Source: Croceimicrobium sp965228705 (GTDB taxonomy: Bacteria; Bacteroidota; Bacteroidia; Flavobacteriales; Schleiferiaceae). From it: a stretch of DNA of 64,000 nucleotides. The position numbers and the translations under genes are program-made. Below the pieces are notes generated by a model that had not been told where the DNA came from, did not search any database, and saw only the letters and a program-made list of their open reading frames with translations. Below, in pieces: positions 36,502-45,625 of the stretch. Each line of letters opens with the position of its first letter. Position 1 is the first letter of the stretch. Location of the stretch: contig NZ_OZ245832.1 in the NCBI RefSeq assembly GCF_965228705.1, forward strand, positions 744,001 through 808,000, in the 5' to 3' direction.

Positions 36502-36531
36502 CAAATATACTGACATTTCTAAATTCACAAA
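36502..36531 (-). promoter_or_regulatory. Promoter of the tRNA-Met gene
   Basis: On the minus strand, TTTG (36531-36528) and TATATTTG (36509-36502) are 18 nt apart, a full match to the Bacteroidota -33/-7 consensus, 12 nt upstream of the tRNA 5' end. Confidence 0.7.
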
Positions 36532-36601
36532 GATTTGTTGCAAGGTTTTTCACTGGTACTTTTTTATATATTGCGCCCTTCTCAATAGTTAATGATCTAA
36601 G

Positions 36602-36991
36602 ATGTCCGATAAAACAAAATTCGAGCTTGAATTTCCGGTAAAAGCTTCCCCATCAATGTTATTCCCGTATTTATCCACTCCCAGCGGTTTGTCTGAGTGG
36701 TTTTCGGACGACGTAAATTCTCGCGGTGAGAAGTATACTTTTATCTGGGAAGGAGAGGAGCGCGATGCTTTTCGTATTGCCCGTAAGAAAGATCAATTCA
36801 TTCGCTTTCGATGGGAAGAGGATGAAGACGAGGGCAACAAATATTTCTTTGAATTTCGCATTGAGGTGGATGAGCTCACCAATGATACTTCTTTAATCAT
36901 TGTAGATTACAGTGAAGAAGATGAGATCGAAGAAGATAAACTTCTTTGGGATAGCCAGGTTCACCAATTGCTGCACACGATTGGATCTTAG
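36602..36991 (+). CDS. START-like (SRPBCC) domain protein
   Basis: A 129-residue soluble protein matching the START-like family common in Bacteroidota: FPVKASPSMLFPYLSTPSGLSEWFSDDVN at the N terminus, a beta-rich core and an acidic C-terminal helix region (VDYSEEDEIEEDKLLWDSQVHQLLHTIGS). SRPBCC folds bind hydrophobic ligands, but the ligand here is unknown. PAP2 phosphatase and GT39 genes follow within 4 nt, suggesting one transcript with lipid-linked functions (inference). Confidence 0.85.
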   Translation: MSDKTKFELEFPVKASPSMLFPYLSTPSGLSEWFSDDVNSRGEKYTFIWEGEERDAFRIARKKDQFIRFRWEEDEDEGNKYFFEFRIEVDELTNDTSLIIVDYSEEDEIEEDKLLWDSQVHQLLHTIGS

Positions 36992-36994
36992 ACT

Positions 36995-37639
36995 ATGCGA
37001 ATCAACCAAATCATTCGGTCGCTAAGATGGTATCTGGCACCGACCCTGATCTTTGGTTTAATTGCTCTGTTTTTTACCGCCCGCAATGGCTTGGCGGAGA
37101 CACAGATATGGTTTAATCAGTACTACAGCGATTTTTTAGATTCTGCCATGCCCTGGTATACTTACCTAGGGGATGGCTTAATTTTTTTAATGCTGATTAT
37201 CCCTTTTCTGTTCTTGAAAAGACGAGCGATGCTAGCCCTGATTTTTTCAGCCCTGCTTACTTTGGTTTTCTCTTCAGCTTTAAAAGCTTATTTTAACGAA
37301 CCCAGACCTCTGCGCTATTTTGAGCAGCTGGATTATGATCTACGGGAAGTACCAGGCGTAAAAGCCCATTACAATCATTCCTTCCCCAGTGGTCATACTA
37401 CCGCTGCTTTTGCCGCTTGGGGAGTACTGGCATTCTTTCTTCGTAAAAAGGGCTGGCAATTACTTTGTTTCAGCATTGCTTTAGGAGTGGCTTATTCTAG
37501 AATTTACCTCTCCATGCATTTTTTGCGAGATGTGGGTGCCGGGGCTATTTTAGGTGCATTTATTGCTATAAACGCCTTGTACCTGGCATTCAGAATTAAT
37601 AAGGAATGGGTACAAGCCTACTGGTTTAAACGCCAATGA
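36995..37639 (+). CDS. PAP2-family membrane phosphatase
   Basis: A 214-residue membrane protein with about six helices and all three PAP2 motifs: K97-x6-R104-P105 (KAYFNEPRP), PSGH at 131-134 (SFPSGHTTA) and SRIYLSMHFLRD with the catalytic His. Family members dephosphorylate undecaprenyl diphosphate, phosphatidylglycerol phosphate or lipid A. Overlap of its 3' end by 4 nt with a polyprenyl-P-sugar-using GT39 gene favours a role in recycling or lipid A modification, without proof. Confidence 0.92.
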   Translation: MRINQIIRSLRWYLAPTLIFGLIALFFTARNGLAETQIWFNQYYSDFLDSAMPWYTYLGDGLIFLMLIIPFLFLKRRAMLALIFSALLTLVFSSALKAYFNEPRPLRYFEQLDYDLREVPGVKAHYNHSFPSGHTTAAFAAWGVLAFFLRKKGWQLLCFSIALGVAYSRIYLSMHFLRDVGAGAILGAFIAINALYLAFRINKEWVQAYWFKRQ

Positions 37640-39300
37640 AGTACTTCGATAAAAATACCTGGTTTTGGATTCTCATAGGGGCCCTCTTTTTCCTGCCTTT
37701 CTTAGGCGGAGTGCACCTTTTTGATTGGGATGAAGTAAATTTTGCGGAGCTCGCACGTGAAATGGTAATGAGCGGAGATTGGTTGCACATGACCATAAAC
37801 TTCGAAACCTTTACCGAAAAACCGCCTTTGTTCTTTTGGTTGCAAGCCAGCTCTATGGAGCTCTTCGGTATTGGCGAATACGCGGCGCGATTCCCTAATG
37901 CCTTATTGGGAATCATTGTTTTACCTTTTCTCTACATCAGTGGTAAGTTTTTGGTAGATCGCAAATTTGGATTCTTCTGGGCCTTAAGTTGGTTTGGCGC
38001 CACCTTGCCCTTCCTCTATTTCAAATCTGGGATCATCGATCCCTATTTCAACTTCTTCATTTTTAATGGCCTCTTTTTCCTGATTCACTTTTTATGGAAG
38101 CGCAATCAGGTAAACTTCATTTTCCTGTCTAAATCCGCTCGCTTTTACCTGGTGGTAGGAGGGATTTTTATCGGCCTGGCCATTTTAACCAAAGGTCCGG
38201 TAGCTTATCTAATCATCTTCCTCACCTTGCTGGCTTATGCTATTTCCAAGTCACTGCGATTTGGAATGAAGATTTCCGATTTTCTCATTTACTCCTTAGT
38301 AGCGCTAGGGGTCTTCTTACTCTGGTTTTTAGTAGAATACAGCTTTAATGGCCCCGACTTTATTGTAGATTTCACCATCCGACAATGGGAACTGCTCACC
38401 ACTAATGATGCGGGTCATGGTGGATTTCCGGCCTATCATTTTGTAGTGCTCTTGCTGGGCTGTTTCCCAGCCAGCATTTTCGCTTTACGCGGATTAGGCA
38501 AAATAGAAGGCCTGTATCCGCATGTAGCCGATTTCCAGCGTTGGATGATAATCCTCCTATCGGTGGTCCTGGTATTATTCTCCCTCGTTGGAACGAAGAT
38601 TATTCACTACAGTTCCATGGCCTATTATCCGATTAGTTTCCTATCGGCATTAAGCCTGTGGCAAATCAGTGAGTTTCCGCGCAAGCATAAAATTTGGATT
38701 GCCATCAGCTTAAGCTTTATTGCCCTGATTGGCATTGTACTTTCTATAGCCTTACCCTGGGCAGGAATGCATGTAGAGGATATTATTCATCTATTTGATA
38801 AAGATCCTTTTGCAAAAGCGAATTTGGATGCCGAAGTGCCCTGGTCTCTTTGGGATTATACCCCTGCCTTAATTCTCTTGCTAAGTATTATTGGCTATTG
38901 GATTTATCGAAAGCAAAACCCAGATTTTTCCTTCCGTTTACTGTTTTTTGGAAATGCCGTATGGGTTTTCGCCGCTTTGATCTTCTTTATCGGTAAGGTG
39001 GAACGCATTTCACAAAGAGCGGCGGTGGAGTTTTTCGAATCCCATGCCGAGGAAGAAGTCTATCTAGTGAATTACGGCTATAAGAGCTATGTGCCCTGGT
39101 TTTATGGCGAAGTACAGCCTTATGTAGATCCCAAAGCGTATAAGCGGGAATGGTTATACCATGGTCAGGTAGACCGGGATGTATTGATTGCTACTAAGGT
39201 GAATAAGGTAGGTCAAATGATTCGAGAGATTCCCGACGCTCAATTGCTCTACCATAAAAACGGATTTTACTTCTATCGCCGAAAGGCCTATGCGAGATAA
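37636..39300 (+). CDS. ArnT-like GT39 family membrane glycosyltransferase
   Basis: A 554-residue protein with about twelve transmembrane helices and a C-terminal periplasmic domain. The first loop carries FDWDEVNFAELAREM with the catalytic-type Asp32-Glu33, followed by FTEKPPLFFWLQA, both characteristic of PMT_2/ArnT enzymes that use a polyprenyl-phosphate sugar to modify lipid A or other envelope molecules. It overlaps the PAP2 gene by 4 nt and is convergent with a GT2 gene (13-nt overlap) that may produce the polyprenyl-P-sugar donor. Confidence 0.9.
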   Translation: MKYFDKNTWFWILIGALFFLPFLGGVHLFDWDEVNFAELAREMVMSGDWLHMTINFETFTEKPPLFFWLQASSMELFGIGEYAARFPNALLGIIVLPFLYISGKFLVDRKFGFFWALSWFGATLPFLYFKSGIIDPYFNFFIFNGLFFLIHFLWKRNQVNFIFLSKSARFYLVVGGIFIGLAILTKGPVAYLIIFLTLLAYAISKSLRFGMKISDFLIYSLVALGVFLLWFLVEYSFNGPDFIVDFTIRQWELLTTNDAGHGGFPAYHFVVLLLGCFPASIFALRGLGKIEGLYPHVADFQRWMIILLSVVLVLFSLVGTKIIHYSSMAYYPISFLSALSLWQISEFPRKHKIWIAISLSFIALIGIVLSIALPWAGMHVEDIIHLFDKDPFAKANLDAEVPWSLWDYTPALILLLSIIGYWIYRKQNPDFSFRLLFFGNAVWVFAALIFFIGKVERISQRAAVEFFESHAEEEVYLVNYGYKSYVPWFYGEVQPYVDPKAYKREWLYHGQVDRDVLIATKVNKVGQMIREIPDAQLLYHKNGFYFYRRKAYAR

Positions 39301-40028
39301 GCAGGTTTAATTAAACCCCATTTGGCAAATCGGTACTGCAAGGAAACCTTTAATACTCCTAAGCCATAGATGGCCGAGCGTTTAAAGTTGATTGAAGATG
39401 CTTCTTCAAAATACTTGGTAGGACAGGTAATCTCGGCAATTTCGAATCCTTTATAGAAAATCTGAGCCAGCATCTGATTATCAAAGACAAAGTCATCTGA
39501 ATTGCTGTTATAGGCAGTGGCTTCCAAAACTTCTTTCGAAAATGCCCGGTATCCGGTATGGTATTCGGAAAGTTTTTGACTCATTAGAATATTCTGACTC
39601 AGCGTAAGAATACGATTGGCCACATACTTATACCAAGGCATGCCTCCCTTAAGGGCACCTTTACCTAGAATACGAGAACCTAAAACCACCGGATAGACAT
39701 CATTGGCAATTAAATAAGCCATCGACTCAATGAGCTTAGGCGTATATTGATAGTCGGGGTGAAGCATAATCACAATATCACCACCAAGCTCCAGTGCTTT
39801 ATTGTAACAAGATTTCTGATTACCACCGTAACCCTTATTCTTTTCGTGGGGGATAATGTGCTTAATGCCAAGAGATTTTCCTACCTCAATGGTATCGTCA
39901 GTAGAGTTATCATCCACTAATACTACTTCATCTACAATGGAACCTGGAATTTCATTGAAGGTGCGCTCCAGGGTTTTAGCAGCATTATATGCCGGTAAAA
40001 CCACTACTATTTTTTTTGTGCCGATCAT
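39288..40028 (-). CDS. Family-2 glycosyltransferase, polyprenyl-phosphate sugar synthase type
   Basis: A 246-residue GT2 enzyme without transmembrane helices: VVVLPAYNAAKTLERT, LVDDNSTDDT, the GYGGNQKSCYNKAL segment and the metal-site region IVIMLHPDYQYTP. It resembles dolichol-phosphate mannose synthase-like proteins and could supply the convergent GT39 enzyme. I start at ATG 40028; the frame extends to a TTG at 40052, but a -7 element at 40035-40042 lies between them, so the longer form would not be transcribed from it. Confidence 0.9.
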   Translation of the reverse strand: MIGTKKIVVVLPAYNAAKTLERTFNEIPGSIVDEVVLVDDNSTDDTIEVGKSLGIKHIIPHEKNKGYGGNQKSCYNKALELGGDIVIMLHPDYQYTPKLIESMAYLIANDVYPVVLGSRILGKGALKGGMPWYKYVANRILTLSQNILMSQKLSEYHTGYRAFSKEVLEATAYNSNSDDFVFDNQMLAQIFYKGFEIAEITCPTKYFEEASSINFKRSAIYGLGVLKVSLQYRFAKWGLIKPAYLA

Positions 40029-40034
40029 GGCCTG

Positions 40035-40042
40035 CAAAATTA
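40035..40042 (-). promoter_or_regulatory. -7 promoter element close to the GT2 start
   Basis: The minus strand reads TAATTTTG (TAnnTTTG), ending 6 nt before the ATG at 40028, another nearly leaderless arrangement. It decides between the ATG and the upstream TTG. Confidence 0.45.
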
Positions 40043-40121
40043 GAATTTTCAAAAGCTCCTGAAAGCGTCTATTCGCAAAGAATTAATTAGTTTGCTAGAC
40101 AATATATAACAGCAGTACACA

Positions 40122-42998
40122 GTGAGGAGAATTAGTATTGGGCTACTTTGCTTTTTGATGGTGCAGTCGGTTGCAGCTCAGGTAATTAAAGGAAAGGTCA
40201 TTGATGCTAAAACCGATGAACCGGTAATCATGGCCAATGTAGTAATTAAGGGTACCAGCCTGGGAACTTCCACAGATTTAGATGGAAATTTCAGTTTAGA
40301 CGCAAAAAAAACTGCTTTTCCTCTTCGAATTTTAGTCTCATTTATAGGATATCAAGAATTGGAGGTGGAAGTTAAATCTCCTGAACAGGAATTAACAATC
40401 CGATTAAGAGAAGACAGTGAAATGCTCGAAGCGGTGGATATTATCGAGCAAAGACTCAGTAAAAAACAAAGAGAATCCGCTTTAACCGTGGAAGCTTTGG
40501 ATGGCAGGGCCATTCGTGAAACTCCTGCACCTAACTTCTATGAAGCCCTGGGTAATTTGAAGGGGGTGGATTTAACCTCTGCCAGTATCGGTTTCAAAAT
40601 CATTAATACGCGTGGCTTTAATTCTACTTCACCTGTGCGAAGCCTTCAATTGATTGATGGGGTGGATAATCAAGCTCCAGGTCTGAACTTTTCTTTGGGA
40701 AATTTCCTTGGCGCCAATGAATTGGATATTACCACAGTTGATATCATCGCCGGTGCTTCAACAGCATTTTACGGTCCGGGCGCTTTTAATGGTGTAATCT
40801 CCATGACTACCAAAGATCCCTTTCTATATCAGGGATTGTCTTTTTCTCAAAAAGTAGGGGAGCGGGCCTTATCGGAAACCGCGGTGCGTTATGCCGAGTC
40901 TTTTAAGCTGTTTAGTGATAGCCGTGATGATTTCGCTTTCAAGATCAATTTATTTTACCTCCGTGCCGATGACTGGGAAGCGGATAATTACGATCCCGTA
41001 GATGATTCGAAAGTAGATCGTACTAATCCAGGTCGTTATGATGCGGTGAATGTTTATGGCGATGAAAGTCTGGCTTCCAATAATGAGCGAGAGTCCTTTG
41101 AAGATGTGAAATTCAACAATCGCCCGGGTTTAGGGATATTTTACCGTCCCGGTTATCAGGAAGTAGATTTGGTAGATTATGATACGCGAAATTTCAAGGG
41201 TAATATTAATCTGGCCTACCGCACTGATAATGATCTACGCTTTGATTATACCTTGAACTATGGTACTGGTACTACAGTGTATCAAGGTGAAAACCGATTT
41301 AGCCTCAAGGGGATCCAGTTTATGCAAAACATCGTGGAAGTTTCCAAGCAGGATAAATTCTTTGTTCGAGCTTATGCAACGGTTGAAGATGCAGGGCAGA
41401 GTTACGATGCGGTATTAACCGCCTTTAAAATGAATGATGCGGTTTTAGGGGATGAAGCCACCTGGAACCAAACCTATAGTTCTGCATGGTCTGGCGCTCC
41501 ATTCCGCTTTGCCAATGCCTTTCAGAATGCCGCAAATTTTAATGTCGCTAGCCCTAGTTTCGATTCGGCATTTTATGCCAATGAGTACCAGGATATTTTA
41601 AGAGAATACAATGAGTTGCTCAGCAATTTCCATGATTCTTTATTGGGCATTATTGCAGGCGGACGTCCTTTGCCAGGATCGGCAGCATATGATTCGATTT
41701 TTAATGATGTAACCTCCCGCACCTTTACCGATGGCGGTTCTCGCTTTTACGATCGTTCCGCCCTTTATCATATTATGGGCGAATATAAATTCGAAGCCTT
41801 TGATGGAAATATGCGGGTAGGAGGTAATTTCCGTTTGTATCGCCCTAATTCAAGAGGAAATATTTTTGATGAAGTAATTCCTTCTTCCATTAAAACCGAT
41901 AGTGTTGGAAATGTGATTTCGCAAGAATACCGACAGATATCCAATTCGGAATTTGGTTTTTACTATGGTGCTGAAAAGTTCTTCTTAGGTGAGGTTTTAA
42001 AAGCCAGCTTTACCTTACGGATGGATAAGAATCAAAACTTTGATTATCTCTTTTCACCCGCAGCTTCTTTGGTTTATAATTTGGGAGCAAATCACACTTT
42101 CCGTGGCTCTTTAGGTCGGGCCATTCGTAATCCAACTTTGCAAGATCAATACCTGCGTTATGATGTGGGAAGAGCCGTTTTATTAGGTAATATCAATGGT
42201 TACGATTCCTTGATCACCTTTGATTCTTTCGACTATTACCGCTCTCAGGAGAATTTGGATCGTGATAATCTTGATTTCTTTAATGTGGCACCCATTGAAC
42301 CTGAACGCGTAACCACCGCCGAAATTGGTTATCGCGGAACCTGGTTTAAAAGAGTATTTGTGGATTTCAATTATTTCCACTCCTGGTATACCAGCTTTAT
42401 AGGTTTCCAATTCGGGCTTGACCCGCGTTTTGATCCCACTTTTAGAGATCGAATTCGCAGTTTAAGTGCTTATAGGGTAGCGGCTAATGCCGAAGGTTTG
42501 GTTACTACCCAAGGCTTTAATGCTGGCGTGAATTACTATCTGGATGATCATTTGAGTTTAAGTGGGAATTACAGCTATAACTCTATCGACCTGACTCCAA
42601 AATCAAATTTCATTACTAAGACCTTTTATCAGGAAGAATTGGATAAGTCAAGTTCTGAAGATCCCATCGTTCCAGCTTTTAACACCCCTAAGCATAAGTA
42701 TAATTTAAGCTTCTCCGGAAGGGACTATAAGCCCTGGAAAGGCAAGGATCATAGCTTGGGCTTTGCGGTAACCTATAAGTGGATTCAAGGATTTACCTTT
42801 GAAGGGTCCCCACAGTTTACCGGTTTTATTAATACCTATGATTTGGTAGATGCGCAGGTGAGTTATGCTGTAAAGCCCTGGCACAGTACCTTTAAGCTTG
42901 GTGCTTCCAATATTTTAAACAATAAAGTATTTCAGGTTTACGGCGGACCAAGAGTAGGTCGATTGGCGTACTTTTCAGTATTGGTCGAGCTTGACTGA
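40122..42998 (+). CDS. TonB-dependent outer-membrane receptor with CarboxypepD-reg-like domain
   Basis: A 958-residue protein starting at GTG: signal peptide (1-19, ending SVAAQ), a carboxypeptidase-regulatory-like beta-sandwich (20-105, VIKGKVIDAKTDEPVIMANVVIKGTSLGTSTDLDG), a plug domain (about 115-240, with the LQLIDGVDNQAPG stretch) and a 22-strand-type barrel to the C terminus. No SusD-like partner is adjacent; instead a T9SS-exported hydrolase follows 49 nt downstream. Substrate unknown; the absence of SusD argues against a classic polysaccharide utilisation locus. Confidence 0.9.
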   Translation: MRRISIGLLCFLMVQSVAAQVIKGKVIDAKTDEPVIMANVVIKGTSLGTSTDLDGNFSLDAKKTAFPLRILVSFIGYQELEVEVKSPEQELTIRLREDSEMLEAVDIIEQRLSKKQRESALTVEALDGRAIRETPAPNFYEALGNLKGVDLTSASIGFKIINTRGFNSTSPVRSLQLIDGVDNQAPGLNFSLGNFLGANELDITTVDIIAGASTAFYGPGAFNGVISMTTKDPFLYQGLSFSQKVGERALSETAVRYAESFKLFSDSRDDFAFKINLFYLRADDWEADNYDPVDDSKVDRTNPGRYDAVNVYGDESLASNNERESFEDVKFNNRPGLGIFYRPGYQEVDLVDYDTRNFKGNINLAYRTDNDLRFDYTLNYGTGTTVYQGENRFSLKGIQFMQNIVEVSKQDKFFVRAYATVEDAGQSYDAVLTAFKMNDAVLGDEATWNQTYSSAWSGAPFRFANAFQNAANFNVASPSFDSAFYANEYQDILREYNELLSNFHDSLLGIIAGGRPLPGSAAYDSIFNDVTSRTFTDGGSRFYDRSALYHIMGEYKFEAFDGNMRVGGNFRLYRPNSRGNIFDEVIPSSIKTDSVGNVISQEYRQISNSEFGFYYGAEKFFLGEVLKASFTLRMDKNQNFDYLFSPAASLVYNLGANHTFRGSLGRAIRNPTLQDQYLRYDVGRAVLLGNINGYDSLITFDSFDYYRSQENLDRDNLDFFNVAPIEPERVTTAEIGYRGTWFKRVFVDFNYFHSWYTSFIGFQFGLDPRFDPTFRDRIRSLSAYRVAANAEGLVTTQGFNAGVNYYLDDHLSLSGNYSYNSIDLTPKSNFITKTFYQEELDKSSSEDPIVPAFNTPKHKYNLSFSGRDYKPWKGKDHSLGFAVTYKWIQGFTFEGSPQFTGFINTYDLVDAQVSYAVKPWHSTFKLGASNILNNKVFQVYGGPRVGRLAYFSVLVELD

Positions 42999-43047
42999 TA
43001 TTCCGGATAAAAATTTCCTTAAATTCGAAACAACAAATAAATAGCAG

Positions 43048-44688
43048 ATGAAAAAAACATTACTTCTTCTTTTGGCCTTCAGTGGTGTGGCTTCAGCCCA
43101 GCGATATACCGCCGAAGTATTTAGCCAAGTGAATGTAAACGCAAATCAACCCTATGCGACGAACATTGATTTCCTTACCTCGGACCTCAGTGATCCTGCA
43201 TCTGTAGTAAATGATGTAACCACTATTAAGACAGCCCTGGCTCAGGGACAGCCGATTCCTTCGGCATTTTTCAATCCTTTTGATACGACAACTGATGTTA
43301 AGGTTACGACCTTAAACATGGATGTTTATACTCCGGTTGGAGATACGGCTACCAATCGTCCTTTAGCAATTTATATCCATACCGGTAACTTCTTACCTCC
43401 TGGATTAAATGGCGGTATCAATGGATCCAAGAATGACAGTTCTGCTATCGTAATGTGCGAGAAATTAGCCAAGCGTGGTTTTGTGGCGGTAGCCGCTAAT
43501 TACCGCTTAGGATGGAATCCATTAGATCCGAATCAATTTGTACGTCGTGCTCAATTATTAAATGCTGTATATCGTGCTATTCACGATATCAAAGAATTGG
43601 TACGGGTATTAAAAGCGGATGCTTCTAATCTGGGAATTGATCCAAACCGTGTAGTATTATTCGGTGAAGGTTCCGGAGGTTATGTAGCCTTGGCCTATGT
43701 TACTTTAGACAAGTGGGCTGAAGTGGAAATCCCTAAATTTATTAACCCTGCAACTACTAACTCTTTCGTTGATTCCAATCTGGTTGGTAATATCGAAGGC
43801 TTAGGTGGTAACCTAAACTTATACGTTGGTAATGGTCAGTCTACTGAAGTAGATATGTGTATCAATATGGGAGGTGCTTTAGCGGATCTCTCCTGGTTGG
43901 AAGCTGGCGATGCATCTATGATTTCTTTCCAGTGTGTTCGTGATCCATTTGCACCTTTCGGAAATGGTACTGTTGTGGTACCTACTACTCAAGATGATGT
44001 GGTAGATGTATCCGGTGCTAATGTGTTCCAGGTAAAAGCAAATAGTTTAGGAAATAACAATGCCTGGATTAACAATACCTACAATGATCCTATTACTTTG
44101 GCGGCCCGTGCTCGCTACGGTGTAACTTACCCTTATATTTTCCCTGCGCCATTTGATACTATTACCGTATCGAATGCAGAAGGTATGTATCCGGTAATTC
44201 GTCCTTTGGCTTCCAGCTTATTCAATAATAATGGTTCACCATGGCAATGGTGGGATCCCAATGGTCCTATCGCGTCGGATACCTTAATTGCAGGTCCTCC
44301 CGTAATTACTTATCACATGGCTGGATTGGCTAGTAATCCTAATATGTCACCTGCATTCGGTCGTGCTTACCAGGATACAATCTTAGGATATGTGACTCCA
44401 CGTTTGATTTATCAAATGAATTTGATCGGAACCGATGAGTTCAACTTCAATAAGTCTATTTCTATGTATCCTAATCCTGCTCAGCACACTCTTTCTTTAG
44501 AGTTGATGGATGCTGACCTTGATTTAAGCAGCTATGAGATTATGGATAATACCGGTCGCTTGGTTAGCGCTGGTCGTTTGGAAGGAATGAAGAATGACAT
44601 CTCTATCGAGAGCTTAAAGCCTGGTGTATACTTTATTAGTGTGCAAACTAATCGCGGATCGGCAACTAGCCGTTTTATTAAGCAATAA
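43048..44688 (+). CDS. Secreted alpha/beta-hydrolase (esterase-like) with T9SS type-A sorting domain
   Basis: A 546-residue protein: signal peptide (1-17, ending GVASAQ), an alpha/beta-hydrolase domain with the IHTGNF oxyanion region, ANYRLGW and the nucleophile elbow GEGSGG (Ser209), and a C-terminal T9SS domain (about 472-546, MYPNPAQHTLSLEL ending SRFIKQ). Carboxylesterase/BD-FAE-type folds share this order. It lies behind a TonB-dependent receptor and in front of a terminator, so the two probably form a degradation-and-uptake pair. The exact substrate is not readable. Confidence 0.82.
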   Translation: MKKTLLLLLAFSGVASAQRYTAEVFSQVNVNANQPYATNIDFLTSDLSDPASVVNDVTTIKTALAQGQPIPSAFFNPFDTTTDVKVTTLNMDVYTPVGDTATNRPLAIYIHTGNFLPPGLNGGINGSKNDSSAIVMCEKLAKRGFVAVAANYRLGWNPLDPNQFVRRAQLLNAVYRAIHDIKELVRVLKADASNLGIDPNRVVLFGEGSGGYVALAYVTLDKWAEVEIPKFINPATTNSFVDSNLVGNIEGLGGNLNLYVGNGQSTEVDMCINMGGALADLSWLEAGDASMISFQCVRDPFAPFGNGTVVVPTTQDDVVDVSGANVFQVKANSLGNNNAWINNTYNDPITLAARARYGVTYPYIFPAPFDTITVSNAEGMYPVIRPLASSLFNNNGSPWQWWDPNGPIASDTLIAGPPVITYHMAGLASNPNMSPAFGRAYQDTILGYVTPRLIYQMNLIGTDEFNFNKSISMYPNPAQHTLSLELMDADLDLSSYEIMDNTGRLVSAGRLEGMKNDISIESLKPGVYFISVQTNRGSATSRFIKQ

Positions 44689-44709
44689 GATTTAAAAAGC
44701 TTATCATAC

Positions 44710-44742
44710 AAAAGCCCCGAACTACAGGTTCGGGGCTTTTTG
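44710..44742 (+). terminator. Rho-independent terminator after the hydrolase gene
   Basis: AAAAGCCCCGAAC and GTTCGGGGCTTTT pair perfectly around TACAG, followed by T residues. Confidence 0.9.
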
Positions 44743-44747
44743 CTTTA

Positions 44748-44755
44748 TACCTTTG
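44748..44755 (+). promoter_or_regulatory. -7 promoter element of the aminotransferase gene
   Basis: TACCTTTG matches TAnnTTTG, 18 nt before the ATG at 44774. It covers an in-frame TTG at 44753, which therefore cannot be the start. Confidence 0.5.
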
Positions 44756-44773
44756 TCGGCCAAATTTGGGAGC

Positions 44774-45625
44774 ATGAACTACAATCTCAACGGGTATATT
44801 ATTCGCAATAAGCATCTCAACATTCAGCTCAATAATCGGGGTTTGAATTATGGGGATGGCATATTCGAAAGCCTTAAATACAGTCGCAATCGTCTCAATT
44901 TTTTTGAAGACCATTATTTCCGTTTAATGGCGAGTATGCGAATTGTACGAATGGAGATTCCCATGAACTTTTCGCCAGAATATCTCGAAGAACAGATTCG
45001 TAAAACTTTGAAAGCAAATCAGCTGGAAGACCAAAGTGCGAGAGTTCGTTTATTGGTGGTTCGCAAAGCAGGAGGATTGTATAGTCCCGAAAGCAATGAG
45101 ATAGACTTTCTCATTACAGTAAAACCTTGGGAGCACAATGCTTATGTGCTCAATGAAAAGGGGATGGAAGTAGATCTCTTTAAAGATTACTATAAGCTTA
45201 GTGGCCTATTGGGAAACATTAAGTCTACCTCTGCTCAGTTGTATGCAATTGCCAGTGTTTTTGCCAAGGAGAATAATCTGGATGATGTATTGCTCCTCAA
45301 TGAAAAGAAGGAGGTAATTGAATCGACCAATGCCAATATTTTCATGCTGAAAGGCAAGCAATTGATTACTCCACCATTGAGCAGTGGCTGCTTAAAAGGA
45401 GTGATGCGTAAGCAGATTATGGAATTGGCTCCTCAATTGGATTTAGAATTGAAAGAAGAGAACTTTTCACCCTTTGCTTTACAAAAGGCAGACGAAGTAT
45501 GGCTAAGCAATAGCATGCATGGATTACGATGGATAGAGAAATACCGTCGAAAGACCTATACTTCTGAAATAGCAGCTGAGATGCTGAAAAAACTCAATGT
45601 GAAAGTGGCTCTTAGTTTAGACTAG
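44774..45625 (+). CDS. Class IV aminotransferase (IlvE/PabC-like)
   Basis: A 283-residue fold-type IV PLP enzyme: RGLNYGDGIFES near the N terminus, the PLP-binding Lys150 in LLGNIKSTSAQ, and ESTNANIFMLKG followed by LSSGCLKGVMR at the cofactor-binding C-terminal domain. The family includes branched-chain aminotransferase, D-amino-acid aminotransferase and aminodeoxychorismate lyase. The short length and GDGIFES motif are closest to the PabC/D-alanine transaminase side, but assignment is uncertain. Overlaps the convergent yqgE gene by 14 nt. Confidence 0.88.
   Translation: MNYNLNGYIIRNKHLNIQLNNRGLNYGDGIFESLKYSRNRLNFFEDHYFRLMASMRIVRMEIPMNFSPEYLEEQIRKTLKANQLEDQSARVRLLVVRKAGGLYSPESNEIDFLITVKPWEHNAYVLNEKGMEVDLFKDYYKLSGLLGNIKSTSAQLYAIASVFAKENNLDDVLLLNEKKEVIESTNANIFMLKGKQLITPPLSSGCLKGVMRKQIMELAPQLDLELKEENFSPFALQKADEVWLSNSMHGLRWIEKYRRKTYTSEIAAEMLKKLNVKVALSLD

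Larger units (their letters stand above)
36136..36601. other. Intergenic region holding the tRNA gene and its partial duplication
   Basis: No protein-coding gene is visible. Besides the tRNA, its promoter and the duplicated 3' end, the 140 bases at 36232-36374 contain only a short hairpin (TCCGCC-TCT-GGCGGA) and a weak echo of the tRNA anticodon arm (GAATCCGAC at about 36352). Confidence 0.7.
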
